Notes under the pieces: model-generated
What the model was told of the DNA's origin: nothing
What the model saw: the letters and a program-made list of their open reading frames with translations, nothing else
Databases searched by the model: none
Translations under genes and position numbers: made by a program
Shown here: positions 7,536 to 16,700 of the stretch, one piece after another
Layout: the number at the start of each line of letters is the position of its first letter
Position numbering within the stretch: the first letter of the stretch is position 1
From: an uncultured Bacteroidales bacterium
GTDB lineage: Bacteria > Bacteroidota > Bacteroidia > Bacteroidales > UBA932
Assembly: GCA_947630665.1 (NCBI GenBank)
Contig: CANRID010000015.1
Span: 1-51,336, forward strand
DNA length: 51,336 nt
Reading direction: 5' to 3'

Positions 7536-9878
7536 ATGTACGGATTGGCGATTTATTCTTTGAAAGTCGGGGCTTGTTTGGCTGTCTTTTATTTGTTTTT
7601 CAAATTGTTGCTCAGCCGGGAGACGTTGCATCGGTTCAATCGCATGGTGGTGCTCGGGGTGATTCTGCTCTCGTTTGTGCTGCCTTTGTGCGTCATCACC
7701 GTTACGCGCGAATATCCGGTTCTGCCCGAATTATTCATCTTGCCGAGTGTCCCGACAGTTATTGCCGAGGCCGATTCGGTGCCAAAAGCCGAGCCTTTTC
7801 CGTGGAAGATGCTCGTTGGGTGCTTGTATCTGACCGGTGTGCTGGCCATGCTCATCGCTACGAGTGTCTCGGTGGAACGTGTGCTGCGTTTAGTGCGCAG
7901 TGGCCGTCGGGAAAAACTTGAAAACGGATTTGTACTCGTCCGGTTGCAGCAAGTGGCGACGCCGTTCAGCTGGTGGCGTTACATCGTGATTTCCGAGGCG
8001 GATTATGCCGATTGCGGAGACGAGATCATCACCCACGAAACGGCCCACCTGCGGTTGCATCATTCGTGGGATTTGCTGGCGACCGATGTGGCGGGCTGTC
8101 TGCAATGGTTCAATCCGGCAATGTGGCTACTGCGGCACGAGTTGCGGGCCATCCACGAATACGAAGCCGACGAAGCGGTGCTGAACAGCGGCGCCGATGC
8201 CCGGCAGTATCAGTTGTTGTTAATAAAAAAGGCTGCTGGCGGGAGGTGGTACTCAATCGCCAACAGCTTTAATCACAGTAAACTAAAAAACCGTATTACC
8301 ATGATGTTACAAAAAAAATCATCTCGGTGGGCAGGGGCCAAGGCACTCTTTGTCGTACCGCTCGCGGGATTGGCTCTCGGAGCCTTTTCCCAAACCGTTT
8401 ATGTCCCCATGCTTGAGGACAAAAATAAGCAAAATTCGGCAATGGAGGAACTTTTTGCCGAAGATTCTGACAAACAGATAACGATTCGGGTACAGGTTGT
8501 CGATTCGTCGGGCCAGCCGATGGCGGGGGTTGCCGTATGTGACTCCGGAACGACTCGTGGCACGGTAACCGATCACACGGGGTCGGCGGAATTGCAGATC
8601 GACGAATCATCATCGGTAGAGCTGCTCATGGTGGGCTACGAATCGGTTCGCTTGACTTGTAACAAAGGCAAGGTCGCCATGTCCGGAGCCGGTACGATGC
8701 AGTCGGAGAGCGTGGCAGACGGTGCTGTGGCGGTGCGTGTGCAGATGCTCCCCGATGAGCCAGTAGCACCCGGCACAGCGATGGCCTCGACGCCTGCTTC
8801 AGCTGCCGGAAAAACACCCCGCTCATCGAACATGACGATACAGGTTGACAAGTCGAATGGCGGGCGCATTATCCTGCATGCCGACGGTAAAAAAGTAGAT
8901 ACCGACGCATGTCCACCACTTTATATAGTCGATGGACAGCAGGTCGAATCGTTGAACGAGGTGCCGAGTAACCGCATCGAGACCGTAACCGTCCAGAAAG
9001 ATCCGAGGGCGCTGCAACCCTACATTGAGAAGTACGGCGACAAGGCGAAGAACGGCGTCATATTCATCACGTTGAAAAAGGAGGGCGACCCGACTCCGAT
9101 TTATGTGGTTGACGGACAGCTGGTTGAATCCTTGAACGAGGTGCCGGATAACCGCATCGAGACCGTAACCGTCCAGAAAGATCCGAGGGCGCTGCAACCC
9201 TACATTGAGAAGTACGGCGACAAGGCAAAGAACGGCGTCATACTCATCACGTTAAAAGGAGGGCGACCCGACTCCGGATTTTCAGAGCGACAAGTGGAAA
9301 GAGAAATTAGAAGAATTGAACAAGAAATCGCGGAAATGGACGCTTATCTCCAGAGCGACGAATGGAAAAAGAAAGTGGAGGAATTGGACAAAAAGTCGGC
9401 GGAAATGGACGCTTATTTCCAGAGCGACGAGTGGAAAAAGAAAGTGGAGGAATTGGACAAAAAGTCGGCGGAAATGGACACTTATTTCCAGAGCGACGAG
9501 TGGAAAAAGAAAGTGGAGGAATTGGACAAAAAGTCGGCGGATGTGGAGACTTATTTCCAGAGCGACGAGTGGAAAAAGAAAGTGGAGGAATTGGACAAAA
9601 AGTCGGCGGATGTGGAGGCTTATTTCCATAGCAACGAGTGGAAAGAACAACAGCGAACGCTGAACGAGGGCCTTCGGCTCGAGACCGACACGGCGAACGG
9701 TACGAAGATCATCTTTATCGACGGGAAACAGGCTACCGAGGCCGATTTGAAAGCATTGGACGAGAAGCGTATCCAGTCAGTCATTGTCAACAAAGACAAG
9801 CAGCCGGACGGAAGCGTGGTTTCAACGATTACCGTTACGACCAAGGACAAGAAACAAAACAAAACGGACAAACAATAA
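7536..9878 (+). CDS. BlaR1-type M56 membrane metallopeptidase sensor with tandem repeats
   Basis: The 780-residue product starts MYGLAIYSLK. The frame is open 47 codons further up, but that part overlaps the repressor gene in another frame. Several N-terminal membrane helices surround the M56 peptidase core: the zinc motif HETAH at residues 167-171 and EYEAD at 208-212. A carboxypeptidase-regulatory-like domain follows (about 315-375). Then come two near-identical 60-residue repeats (460-513 and 520-573), each with YIVDGQ or YVVDGQ, IETVTVQKDP and NGVIFITLK-type text. This resembles the plug region of SusC-type receptors. Next are four 23-residue repeats plus a part repeat (601-703), Lys/Glu-rich and predicted coiled coil. 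The C-terminus holds one more, divergent plug-like unit. It probably senses an envelope signal and inactivates the BlaI-like repressor. Confidence 0.9.
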   Translation: MYGLAIYSLKVGACLAVFYLFFKLLLSRETLHRFNRMVVLGVILLSFVLPLCVITVTREYPVLPELFILPSVPTVIAEADSVPKAEPFPWKMLVGCLYLTGVLAMLIATSVSVERVLRLVRSGRREKLENGFVLVRLQQVATPFSWWRYIVISEADYADCGDEIITHETAHLRLHHSWDLLATDVAGCLQWFNPAMWLLRHELRAIHEYEADEAVLNSGADARQYQLLLIKKAAGGRWYSIANSFNHSKLKNRITMMLQKKSSRWAGAKALFVVPLAGLALGAFSQTVYVPMLEDKNKQNSAMEELFAEDSDKQITIRVQVVDSSGQPMAGVAVCDSGTTRGTVTDHTGSAELQIDESSSVELLMVGYESVRLTCNKGKVAMSGAGTMQSESVADGAVAVRVQMLPDEPVAPGTAMASTPASAAGKTPRSSNMTIQVDKSNGGRIILHADGKKVDTDACPPLYIVDGQQVESLNEVPSNRIETVTVQKDPRALQPYIEKYGDKAKNGVIFITLKKEGDPTPIYVVDGQLVESLNEVPDNRIETVTVQKDPRALQPYIEKYGDKAKNGVILITLKGGRPDSGFSERQVEREIRRIEQEIAEMDAYLQSDEWKKKVEELDKKSAEMDAYFQSDEWKKKVEELDKKSAEMDTYFQSDEWKKKVEELDKKSADVETYFQSDEWKKKVEELDKKSADVEAYFHSNEWKEQQRTLNEGLRLETDTANGTKIIFIDGKQATEADLKALDEKRIQSVIVNKDKQPDGSVVSTITVTTKDKKQNKTDKQ
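8917..9260 (+). repeat. 180-bp in-frame duplication encoding plug-like domains
   Basis: Two units spaced exactly 180 bp apart (about 8930-9080 and 9110-9260) are nearly identical at DNA level. The central parts, from ACCGCATCGAGACC onward for roughly 80 bases, are identical. Differences cluster at the unit edges. Each unit encodes 60 residues, so the reading frame is kept. Confidence 0.9.
9336..9644 (+). repeat. 69-bp tandem repeat encoding a 23-residue coiled-coil unit
   Basis: Four full units start at 9336, 9405, 9474 and 9543, and a partial unit starts at 9612. Each encodes text of the form MDAYFQSDEW, KKKVEELDKK, SAE. Units are nearly identical in DNA, with changes mainly at the first codons (Asp-Ala, Asp-Thr, Val-Glu-Thr). 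This near identity suggests recent expansion and possible change in copy number by slippage or recombination. Confidence 0.93.
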
Positions 9879-9912
9879 ACGATAACTTGAGCTGGGCCGG
9901 ACTTGCATCAAA

Positions 9913-9948
9913 ATCGGAATTTACTGCAAATTTACAGTAAATTCCGAT
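9913..9948. repeat. Palindrome at the 3' end of the AAA ATPase gene
   Basis: ATCGGAATTTACTG (9913-9926) and its exact reverse complement (9935-9948) flank the 8-bp centre CAAATTTA. It ends 4 bp before the stop codon of the minus-strand ATPase gene. An almost identical palindrome lies just upstream of the same gene at 11246-11277. Confidence 0.9.
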
Positions 9949-9952
9949 TGGA

Positions 9953-11218
9953 CTATTTCAGGATATCATTATTGAACAGGAACTGATATAGTCCCATTAT
10001 TGTAAATCCGTCTTCGTTGGTATAGGTCACGATATCATCTCCCTGAATGACAATCTTCTGGAAAGAGTCCCCAATCTTCTTCAAAGACTTGAGTTCCTGC
10101 TCCCGTTTCTCCTCGGCAATCATGTTGAAGGCAGATTGGATATAATATTTATCAATGCCGTTCGTTGCAATGAAATCCACCTCATACTGCTTATATTCGG
10201 ACTTTCCATCTTTCATCTCCCTGGAGTCAACCATACCGACATCAACCAGGTATCCACGGTTACGAAGCTCGTTGTAAATGATGTTCTCCATGATGTGACC
10301 TTCCTCCTGCTGGCGGAAGTTCAGACGAGCATTCCTAAGACCTGGATCAACGCAGTAGTACTTCTTGAAGGACTTGTAATAGTCTTTTCCTTTGATATCG
10401 TACCGTCTCGAACCTTCAAAGAGGAAGGAATCACAGATATAATCCAAGTAAAGCTTGACAGTCTCTTCATCTATCTTCAAATTCTTGATACTCTTAATGG
10501 AATTGGCAATCTTGGTCGGGTTCGAAAGAGAACCGACAGATGAACACAATACATCGGCAAGCGCCTCCAAAGCAGCGTCTTTCTCAATGTGATAACGCTC
10601 CTTGATATCCGTGAGGTAAGTCGTGTTCCAAAGATCCTGCAGGTACTTTGCCTTTTGGATAGGAGTTTTCAGCGTGAGCAGCCCAGGCATTCCTCCATAA
10701 GTATAATACTCGCCGTAGAGGGTACGGAGAGACTCTGTCCTTCCTGTACAGTACTCTTTGAACGAAAGAGGATTACAACGAATTTCCTGCCCTCTGTCGC
10801 GGAAGATGGTGCTGATTTCCTTGGAGAGGAATTTGGCATTGCTACCCGTAACATAAACATCTACGTTATCCTTGTTCCGCAATCCATTGACAATTTTCTC
10901 GAATCCATCAACCTCCTGAATCTCATCCAGCATTACATAGTAAATACGCTTAGGATCTGTAATCCTGCTATAGAGGTAGGCCTTGAGTTTTTCCCTATCG
11001 GCCAGTTCGCTCTGATTATTCTCGTCATCCAAATCAAAAGAGACAACGATTATGTCTTCTTCAGGAACGCCATCTGCTATCAGATAGTCCTTATAGATAC
11101 GCGTAAGGAGCCAGGATTTTCCACAACGCCTGGGACCTGTAACGACTTTTGCAAATCCGTTCAACCGGCTATCTATCAGTTGCTGAAGATATACGTCTCT
11201 TTGAATGTACCCTGCCAT
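9953..11218 (-). CDS. AAA ATPase with DUF4143 C-terminal domain
   Basis: The 421-residue protein has Walker A GPRRCGKS at residues 28-35, Walker B-like YYVMLDEIQEVDGF at about 92-105, and the sensor-like VYVTGSNAKFLSKEIST. The middle to C-terminal part contains YLTDIKERYHI and the DUF4143-type core KQYEVDFIA followed by KYYIQSAF, a nuclease-like fold with a doubtful active site. Such AAA_14/DUF4143 proteins are numerous in Bacteroidales and archaea, and their function is largely unknown. The gene sits alone, bounded by two near-identical palindromes that start 4 bp past its stop codon and about 28 bp before its start codon. Confidence 0.9.
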   Translation of the reverse strand: MAGYIQRDVYLQQLIDSRLNGFAKVVTGPRRCGKSWLLTRIYKDYLIADGVPEEDIIVVSFDLDDENNQSELADREKLKAYLYSRITDPKRIYYVMLDEIQEVDGFEKIVNGLRNKDNVDVYVTGSNAKFLSKEISTIFRDRGQEIRCNPLSFKEYCTGRTESLRTLYGEYYTYGGMPGLLTLKTPIQKAKYLQDLWNTTYLTDIKERYHIEKDAALEALADVLCSSVGSLSNPTKIANSIKSIKNLKIDEETVKLYLDYICDSFLFEGSRRYDIKGKDYYKSFKKYYCVDPGLRNARLNFRQQEEGHIMENIIYNELRNRGYLVDVGMVDSREMKDGKSEYKQYEVDFIATNGIDKYYIQSAFNMIAEEKREQELKSLKKIGDSFQKIVIQGDDIVTYTNEDGFTIMGLYQFLFNNDILK

Positions 11219-11245
11219 AAGAAACAGTCTTAACTTGTTTATATT

Positions 11246-11277
11246 CGGAATTTATTGCAAATTTACAGTAAATTCCG
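11246..11277. repeat. Palindrome upstream of the AAA ATPase gene
   Basis: CGGAATTTATTG (11246-11257) and CAGTAAATTCCG (11266-11277) flank CAAATTTA, the same centre as at 9927-9934. One position in the left arm differs (T for C), giving a G-U pair as RNA. It lies about 28 bp before the ATPase ATG and is a candidate operator or element end. Confidence 0.88.
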
Positions 11278-11360
11278 GATAAAACCTAAAACGCAATATC
11301 GCTTCCTTTATAACTCTTACCGCTTCGGTATATGACTGAATGTTGTCCGTCTGCTTACGA

Positions 11361-11412
11361 ATTGTCAATAAAAATAAAAATGGGAGTTTAAGGATTGACA
11401 ATATTTATTGTC
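11361..11412 (-). terminator. Overlapping inverted repeats at the S41 gene 3' end
   Basis: ATTGTCAAT (11361-11369) and ATTGACAAT (11394-11402) form a 9-bp stem with a 24-nt loop. A shorter palindrome, GACAATA-TT-TATTGTC (11397-11412), overlaps the stop codon. The two structures are mutually exclusive. They may end or protect the S41 transcript, but no clean run of U follows, so the terminator role is uncertain. Confidence 0.3.
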
Positions 11413-12505
11413 TGTTTTTCAATTCTTCAGCAACCCACAACACCCATTCATCTATATTATTTGTCAAGATTTTAGGCAAATGCAGCGATATACGCACATC
11501 GGGAGCTATACCAGTGTCGTCAATACCATTATCAGGTAGACGGGCAGAACGTGTCATTGGAACATAAGTTGTAATTCCACATCCTCTCATATCTGCCCTA
11601 CGGGTATTTGAATAATCAAGACATCCCAATGTGTTACCCTTTCCATATATAATTGTACGCGAACTGCATCCCTTTATATCTAAAACCATCTGTTCACCTG
11701 AACTGGCGACATTACTATCAATGATTATGGCAGCTTTAATAGGTAAGGTATTAACTGTGTCATATTTTATGATATAATCTTCAACAAGAGGGATAAATTC
11801 CTCATTAGAATTCTCTGCCTTATCTACTACGCCCTGCAACCATGGCAAACGCTCCACCTGAGTCTTTAGATAGGTTATATTATCTTTGGAATTACGAATC
11901 TCAACACCTTTTGACAAAGATTCCCTATCGTAGAGAAGTTTTAGATAGGGTTGATAATATGTATCTTGTCCTCCGCCATTGCCTCGGATGTCTATAATCA
12001 AATATTTGCATTGTGACTCCTTGTAAGCCTCTATAGATTCATTTACCCATTCAAGTGAAGGATCGCCCTCGCAAGAGGGGAAACGTATCAAGAAAGTTTC
12101 ACTATCGACCTTTTGTGCAATAGCCTGTGGATTGTATTCACGCATTCCTTTAGTTGTGCTAACATATTCTTTTCTCGTTTTTCTATATTTATCGTGCTCC
12201 GCCAAAGCTGTTCTTAAATGATTATCTCCAAACCAACCATAAAGTTCGCCAACGGCATCAGCGCCTTCTCTCCCATGTAAGATATCTTTATGAAGTTTTT
12301 CTTTTAGTTTTACATACTCTTCAAACCTGGCCGGATCGCTCGTCTTTGAAGGAAATCCTGCATAATTATTCTCCACCTCATATACAGCACCTTCATAGTC
12401 CTTTAATCCCAATAATATAGTTCTCTCTTTCTTTGATTCTTGCCCATTTACAGATATTGCAACAATAAGCAAGATTGTAATTAAAAAGTATATTCGTTTT
12501 TTCAT
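11405..12505 (-). CDS. Secreted S41-family (C-terminal processing) serine peptidase
   Basis: The 366-residue product opens with a signal peptide (MKKRIYFLITILLIVAISVNG, cleavage near QES). The S41 catalytic region is seen as LIIDIRGNGGG at about residue 170 and NVASSGEQM at about 265-272, where the second Ser is the likely nucleophile. No PDZ domain is evident, so it resembles the short, secreted S41 peptidases of Bacteroidota rather than CtpA. Base composition is clearly more AT-rich than the neighbours, suggesting recent transfer. It is probably periplasmic or outer-membrane-facing; the substrate is unknown. Confidence 0.88.
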   Translation of the reverse strand: MKKRIYFLITILLIVAISVNGQESKKERTILLGLKDYEGAVYEVENNYAGFPSKTSDPARFEEYVKLKEKLHKDILHGREGADAVGELYGWFGDNHLRTALAEHDKYRKTRKEYVSTTKGMREYNPQAIAQKVDSETFLIRFPSCEGDPSLEWVNESIEAYKESQCKYLIIDIRGNGGGQDTYYQPYLKLLYDRESLSKGVEIRNSKDNITYLKTQVERLPWLQGVVDKAENSNEEFIPLVEDYIIKYDTVNTLPIKAAIIIDSNVASSGEQMVLDIKGCSSRTIIYGKGNTLGCLDYSNTRRADMRGCGITTYVPMTRSARLPDNGIDDTGIAPDVRISLHLPKILTNNIDEWVLWVAEELKNRQ

Positions 12506-12669
12506 CTGTCTAATAATTTAATTTTTGATATATTCAAGTACAAGATAAGCATAACGCTTCTTCTTTTTCTCTTATGTATTGGATAGAGTTGCCTCAATCC
12601 GACATAAGCATCTAACTGCAAAACTACAAAAGAATCGTAATAAATAAGCCTTGTACGGGCAAATTATTG

Positions 12670-12677
12670 TAACTTTG
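12670..12677 (+). promoter_or_regulatory. -7 promoter element for tag
   Basis: TAACTTTG matches TAnnTTTG and lies 50 bp before the tag ATG. The ATG is also preceded by AGGAGG, an unusually strong ribosome binding site for this window. Confidence 0.65.
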
Positions 12678-12726
12678 GTCTTAGTTGACAAAAAGCAGGA
12701 TAGCAAGCGTATAGGAGGAAAACGAT

Positions 12727-13347
12727 ATGGGACATTGCGATTGGGTATTTGCAAGCAACAGAAACCGGTTTTATCACGACCACGAATGGGGCATCCCGGT
12801 ACATAACGACCGTCAGATGTTCGAGCATCTGACTCTGGAATGCCTGCAATGCGGTCTGAGCTGGGGACTGATGATGAAAAAACGTGAGATTTTCCGACAA
12901 TGCTTTGAAAACTTCGAGTACGGAAAAATTGCCGCCTACGGCGAGGATGATGTACAGCGGATCCTGAATACGGAGGGAATGCTGCGCTCCGAGCAGAAGA
13001 TTCGTGCAGTTATCAATAACGCCCGCTGCTACCAGAAGATCCATACGGAATTCGGCAGCTTCTGCGATTATCTGTGGGCCTATACGGGTGGAAAAACCGT
13101 TTTGTACGATGGTCATGCGGACGGCAAAATCCCCGTCAGCAACGGTCTGTCCGATAAAATCAGCCGCGACCTTAAAAAGAGAGGATTCAAGTTCATCGGG
13201 CCGATCACTATCTACTCCCATCTGCAGGCCTGTGGCATTATCAACGACCATGCGGAAGACTGTCCATGCTACAAAAAGATTAACGATACATATCCTACGG
13301 TAAAAATGAAGCCGGACCAAGAAGCGGGACAAGCCCTAAAGGAATAG
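12727..13347 (+). CDS. tag: DNA-3-methyladenine glycosylase I
   Basis: Tag removes 3-methyladenine from alkylated DNA as the first step of base excision repair. The 206-residue protein shows CDWV near the N-terminus, YHDHEWGIPVHNDRQMFEHL, and the helix-hairpin-helix region CGLSWGLMMKKR. A C-terminal HAEDCPC supplies His and Cys ligands that, with the N-terminal Cys and His, form the family zinc site. Length matches the family. It has its own promoter and a strong AGGAGG site. Confidence 0.95.
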   Translation: MGHCDWVFASNRNRFYHDHEWGIPVHNDRQMFEHLTLECLQCGLSWGLMMKKREIFRQCFENFEYGKIAAYGEDDVQRILNTEGMLRSEQKIRAVINNARCYQKIHTEFGSFCDYLWAYTGGKTVLYDGHADGKIPVSNGLSDKISRDLKKRGFKFIGPITIYSHLQACGIINDHAEDCPCYKKINDTYPTVKMKPDQEAGQALKE

Positions 13348-13546
13348 GGAGACTATCTGTTTGTTTTTGGATAATAAAAACGCACATTTTCTTTATACAA
13401 ATATAAAAAAATATTGATACTAAAAAAAATTTATAATATTTTTTATTTATTAAATGTATAAATGTATCCCCCGAGAGAATAATCGTTCAGAATTCTTATA
13501 ATATAAATACCGCCAATTTGAATAAGCTAAATGTGCGTTTCTTTTA

Positions 13547-13585
13547 ACAGAAATTTTAAGTGAGAGTTTATCAGAAAATTTCTGT
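13547..13585 (+). promoter_or_regulatory. Inverted repeat in the susC upstream region
   Basis: ACAGAAATTTT (13547-13557) and AAAATTTCTGT (13575-13585) are perfect 11-bp arms around a 17-bp spacer. It could be an operator for a dimeric regulator or an RNA leader hairpin. Confidence 0.45.
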
Positions 13586-13656
13586 CGGGATAATAATAAA
13601 AAGGATTTGGGCAATTAAAAAGATATCGGATTGGAATAGGAATAACATTTTCTTTT

Positions 13657-13674
13657 AAAACAGGTTTCTGTTTT
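13657..13674 (+). promoter_or_regulatory. Short hairpin in the susC leader
   Basis: AAAACAG (13657-13663) and CTGTTTT (13668-13674) form a 7-bp stem with a GTTT loop. It lies about 75 bp before the susC ATG, inside the probable leader. The role is unknown. Confidence 0.35.
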
Positions 13675-13747
13675 CTATAGGCTGAGTATAACGTTTTTAG
13701 AACAACTTAAACTATACGGATAATACTTACAACAAAGAATGTAGCCT

Positions 13748-16700
13748 ATGAAAAAATTTATTTCATTTGCGCTGGCGGTATTTTGTTCTACCATTATGCT
13801 TGCGCAGACTACGGTTACCGGTACGGTAACCAACTCGGATGACGGAAAACCTATTTCCTTTGCAAATGTCCAGTTGAAAGGAGCTACCACGGGAGTTTAT
13901 ACCGATGACAACGGTAAATATTCCATCGATGTTCCGGCCAATGCCACTCTGATTTTCTCCTCTATGGGATTTATCACCCAGGAAATTCCAGTAGGGAACA
14001 AAAAGGTAGTAAATGTTCTTCTTCATCCGGATGCCATTGCGCTGGACGAAACGATCGTCGTAGCGTATGGTACCGTAAAAAAAGGATCTTATTCCGGATC
14101 TGCGGCCGTAGTGAAAGAAGATGCGATGAAAGATGCGCCGGTAGTAAGTTTTGAACAAGTCCTGGCAGGAAAGGCCCCGGGCGTACAAGTAGCTTCTTAC
14201 TCCGGACAGCCCGGTAGCGAAGTCCTGATCAATATCCGGGGGTTCGGCTCGTTCAATGCAGGCAATCAGCCGCTTTATGTAGTCGATGGAGTGCCGGCCA
14301 CCAGCGGAGACTGGAGTTCTGGCAATATTTCCACCAGCGCCATGAACTTTTTGAATCCGAGCGATGTGGAATCCATCACCATTTTAAAGGATGCCGCAGC
14401 CGCTTCCCTGTACGGTTCCCGGGCTTCCAACGGAGTGGTTCTTATCACCACTAAAAGAGGAAAAACAGGAAAGCTGATTTCTACTTTTAAGGCCAGCGCC
14501 GGATTCTCATATTTCGCTTATGATAATTATCCGCTCGCCAACGATGCCGAAGCGGAAGAATTGCACAGACAAGCCTGGACCAATTACGGGAACGATAATC
14601 CCAGCGTATGGAGGGACTACGGCAGTCTCGAGAATTATGTAAAGGAGAAAGTAGCCGAAAATTATCCGGCCAAGGATGAGAGCAAATATATTTATAAAGA
14701 CTGGGAGGACGTTCTGTTCCGTACCGGAGTTTCGCAAACATACGAATATAGTATTTCCGGCGGAAACGATAAGTCCAAGATATATGCCTCGTTAGCCTAT
14801 ACCGACCAGCAGGGAGTCGTGAAAATCGATTATCTGCGCAGGTTCTCCACTACGATCAATGCGGAATCCCAACTGAGCAAAAGATTTAAAATCGGAGGTA
14901 CGGTACAATATTCCTGGCAATATCAGGACGGCCATCAGGACGGATGGGCATCCAAAGACAATCCGTTCTTCATGTGGAAAGTAGTATTTACGGAAAGATG
15001 GCCTTATGCCTATAAAGCTGATAATTCATTGGTATTGGAACCTCTGAATCCTAATTTCAGCACGGTCAACCCTATTGCATCTTATGAGGCACAGGTAAAC
15101 GACGCATGGCAGAACCGATTGCTTCTCAAAGGTCAAGCCGAGTTTTCCTTTACCGATTGGTTAAAAGTAAAAAGTATCTTGAGCAGCGACTGGCTATATG
15201 TACGCGATCGGTTCGGCTGGTTGTACGGACATCCGAACTTTTACGCCTACAGCGATATCGGAGGATACATGGTGGACAACCACCGCAATGTAGACAGGAT
15301 GGTAAGCTCCACTACACTTAATTTCAACAAGGTCTGGGGTAAACATAATTTAAGCGCCATGGCCGGGTGGGAAGCCGAAAGGGAAAGATACTACTATACA
15401 TCCGTCGGGAAAATAGACTTCTCTTATTTAGGAGCTACGGAATCCATTTTCGGAGCCAATTTTGACGGCGGCTATTCTTATTCCAGAGAAGAAGGCCTGC
15501 TTTCGGCCTTGGGCAGCATAAATTACGATTATGCCGCAAAATATTATGTAACCGGCACCTATCGCCGGGACGGCTCCTCACGGCTGGCACCGGAAACCCG
15601 CTGGGGCAATTTCTGGTCGGTTTCCGGATCGTGGAGATTCTCCAATGAAAACTTCTTCGATGCCAAATGGCTTAACGACGGCAAGCTCCGCGGATCCTAC
15701 GGAACAAGCGGTACTCTGCCTTCCAATTATTTCGGATATATGGCCGTTTACGATTATGGAAAATATGGTATGCTGGGAGCCAGCTATCCGAGCAATATCG
15801 CCAATTCCGGTCTGACATGGGAAAAGAATAAAAACTGGAATATCGGTCTGGATGCGACCATCTTCGACCGCTATACCTTCTCCGTGGAATATTTCAATAA
15901 AAAGACTACCGATCTGTTGCTGGATGCTACGATTCCGTCCACGACCGGATTCTCCACCACTTTGATGAATGTCGGCGCCATGTCCAACCGGGGATGGGAA
16001 CTCTCGCTCAATATAGACATTCTGAAAAAGAAAAATTGGGATCTCTCATTCGGAGTGAACTGGTCCACGGTTAAAAACGAAGTTCTGGCCCTTTCCCAAG
16101 AAAACGAGGAAACGATCAACACTCCGTGGATATGGAAAGAAGGCTACGCCTTCTATCAATATTACACCAGAAATTACTTAGGTGTAAATCCTGAAAACGG
16201 AAACCCGATGTATGCGGAAGGTTCTTTCTACAAAAAAGGCGACATAGTGGATCAGGAAGTGATTCTCAAAAACGGAACGGTCATTCCGGAAGGCGGCACC
16301 ATGCCTAAAGACGGCTACAACTACGCTCCTACCAGCCGGGAAAATGCCAGCTCCATGATTCTTGATGGCAAAACCTCCATTCCGAAAGGCTACGGAGGCT
16401 TCAATGTGGATCTTAGATGGAAAGACTTGTCTTTCTCTATGGCCTGGTCCTATAAATACGGTCATTATATCTGGGACGAAGGTACAGAACAGCTTGCCAA
16501 CGATGGCTACACGTCTTACGGACAGAATATACTGGTCTCCCAGACGGATACGTGGAGGGATGACAATAAAGGAGGATCCATTCCACGCCGTGTAACGAGC
16601 AATAATCAGGGAGGCTATTATTATTCCAGCCGTTTTCTGAAAAAAGGCGACTTCCTCAGACTCAAAAACATGACCCTTTCCTACAATTTGCCACAGAATT

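Larger units (their letters stand above)
13348..13747. other. AT-rich intergenic region upstream of susC
   Basis: These 400 bp contain no gene I can support. The first part (about 13375-13500) is very AT-rich. Two hairpins lie nearer susC (13547-13585 and 13657-13674). I found no TAnnTTTG element placed for susC, so its promoter may be non-consensus or use an alternative sigma factor. Confidence 0.6.

Noticed and set aside
9336-9644. Possible CRISPR-like array
   Set aside because: The 69-bp units are contiguous, coding and have no unique spacers.
9282-9663. Long open frames in other frames across the 69-bp repeats
   Set aside because: A repeat with a period divisible by three keeps all frames open; only the M56 frame continues into real domains.
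10136-11233. Plus-strand open frames opposite the AAA ATPase gene
   Set aside because: They are antisense shadows; the minus-strand frame holds intact Walker motifs.
13334-13349. CCCTA/TAGGG hairpin as a tag terminator
   Set aside because: The stem is only 5 bp, includes the stop codon and is not followed directly by a T run.
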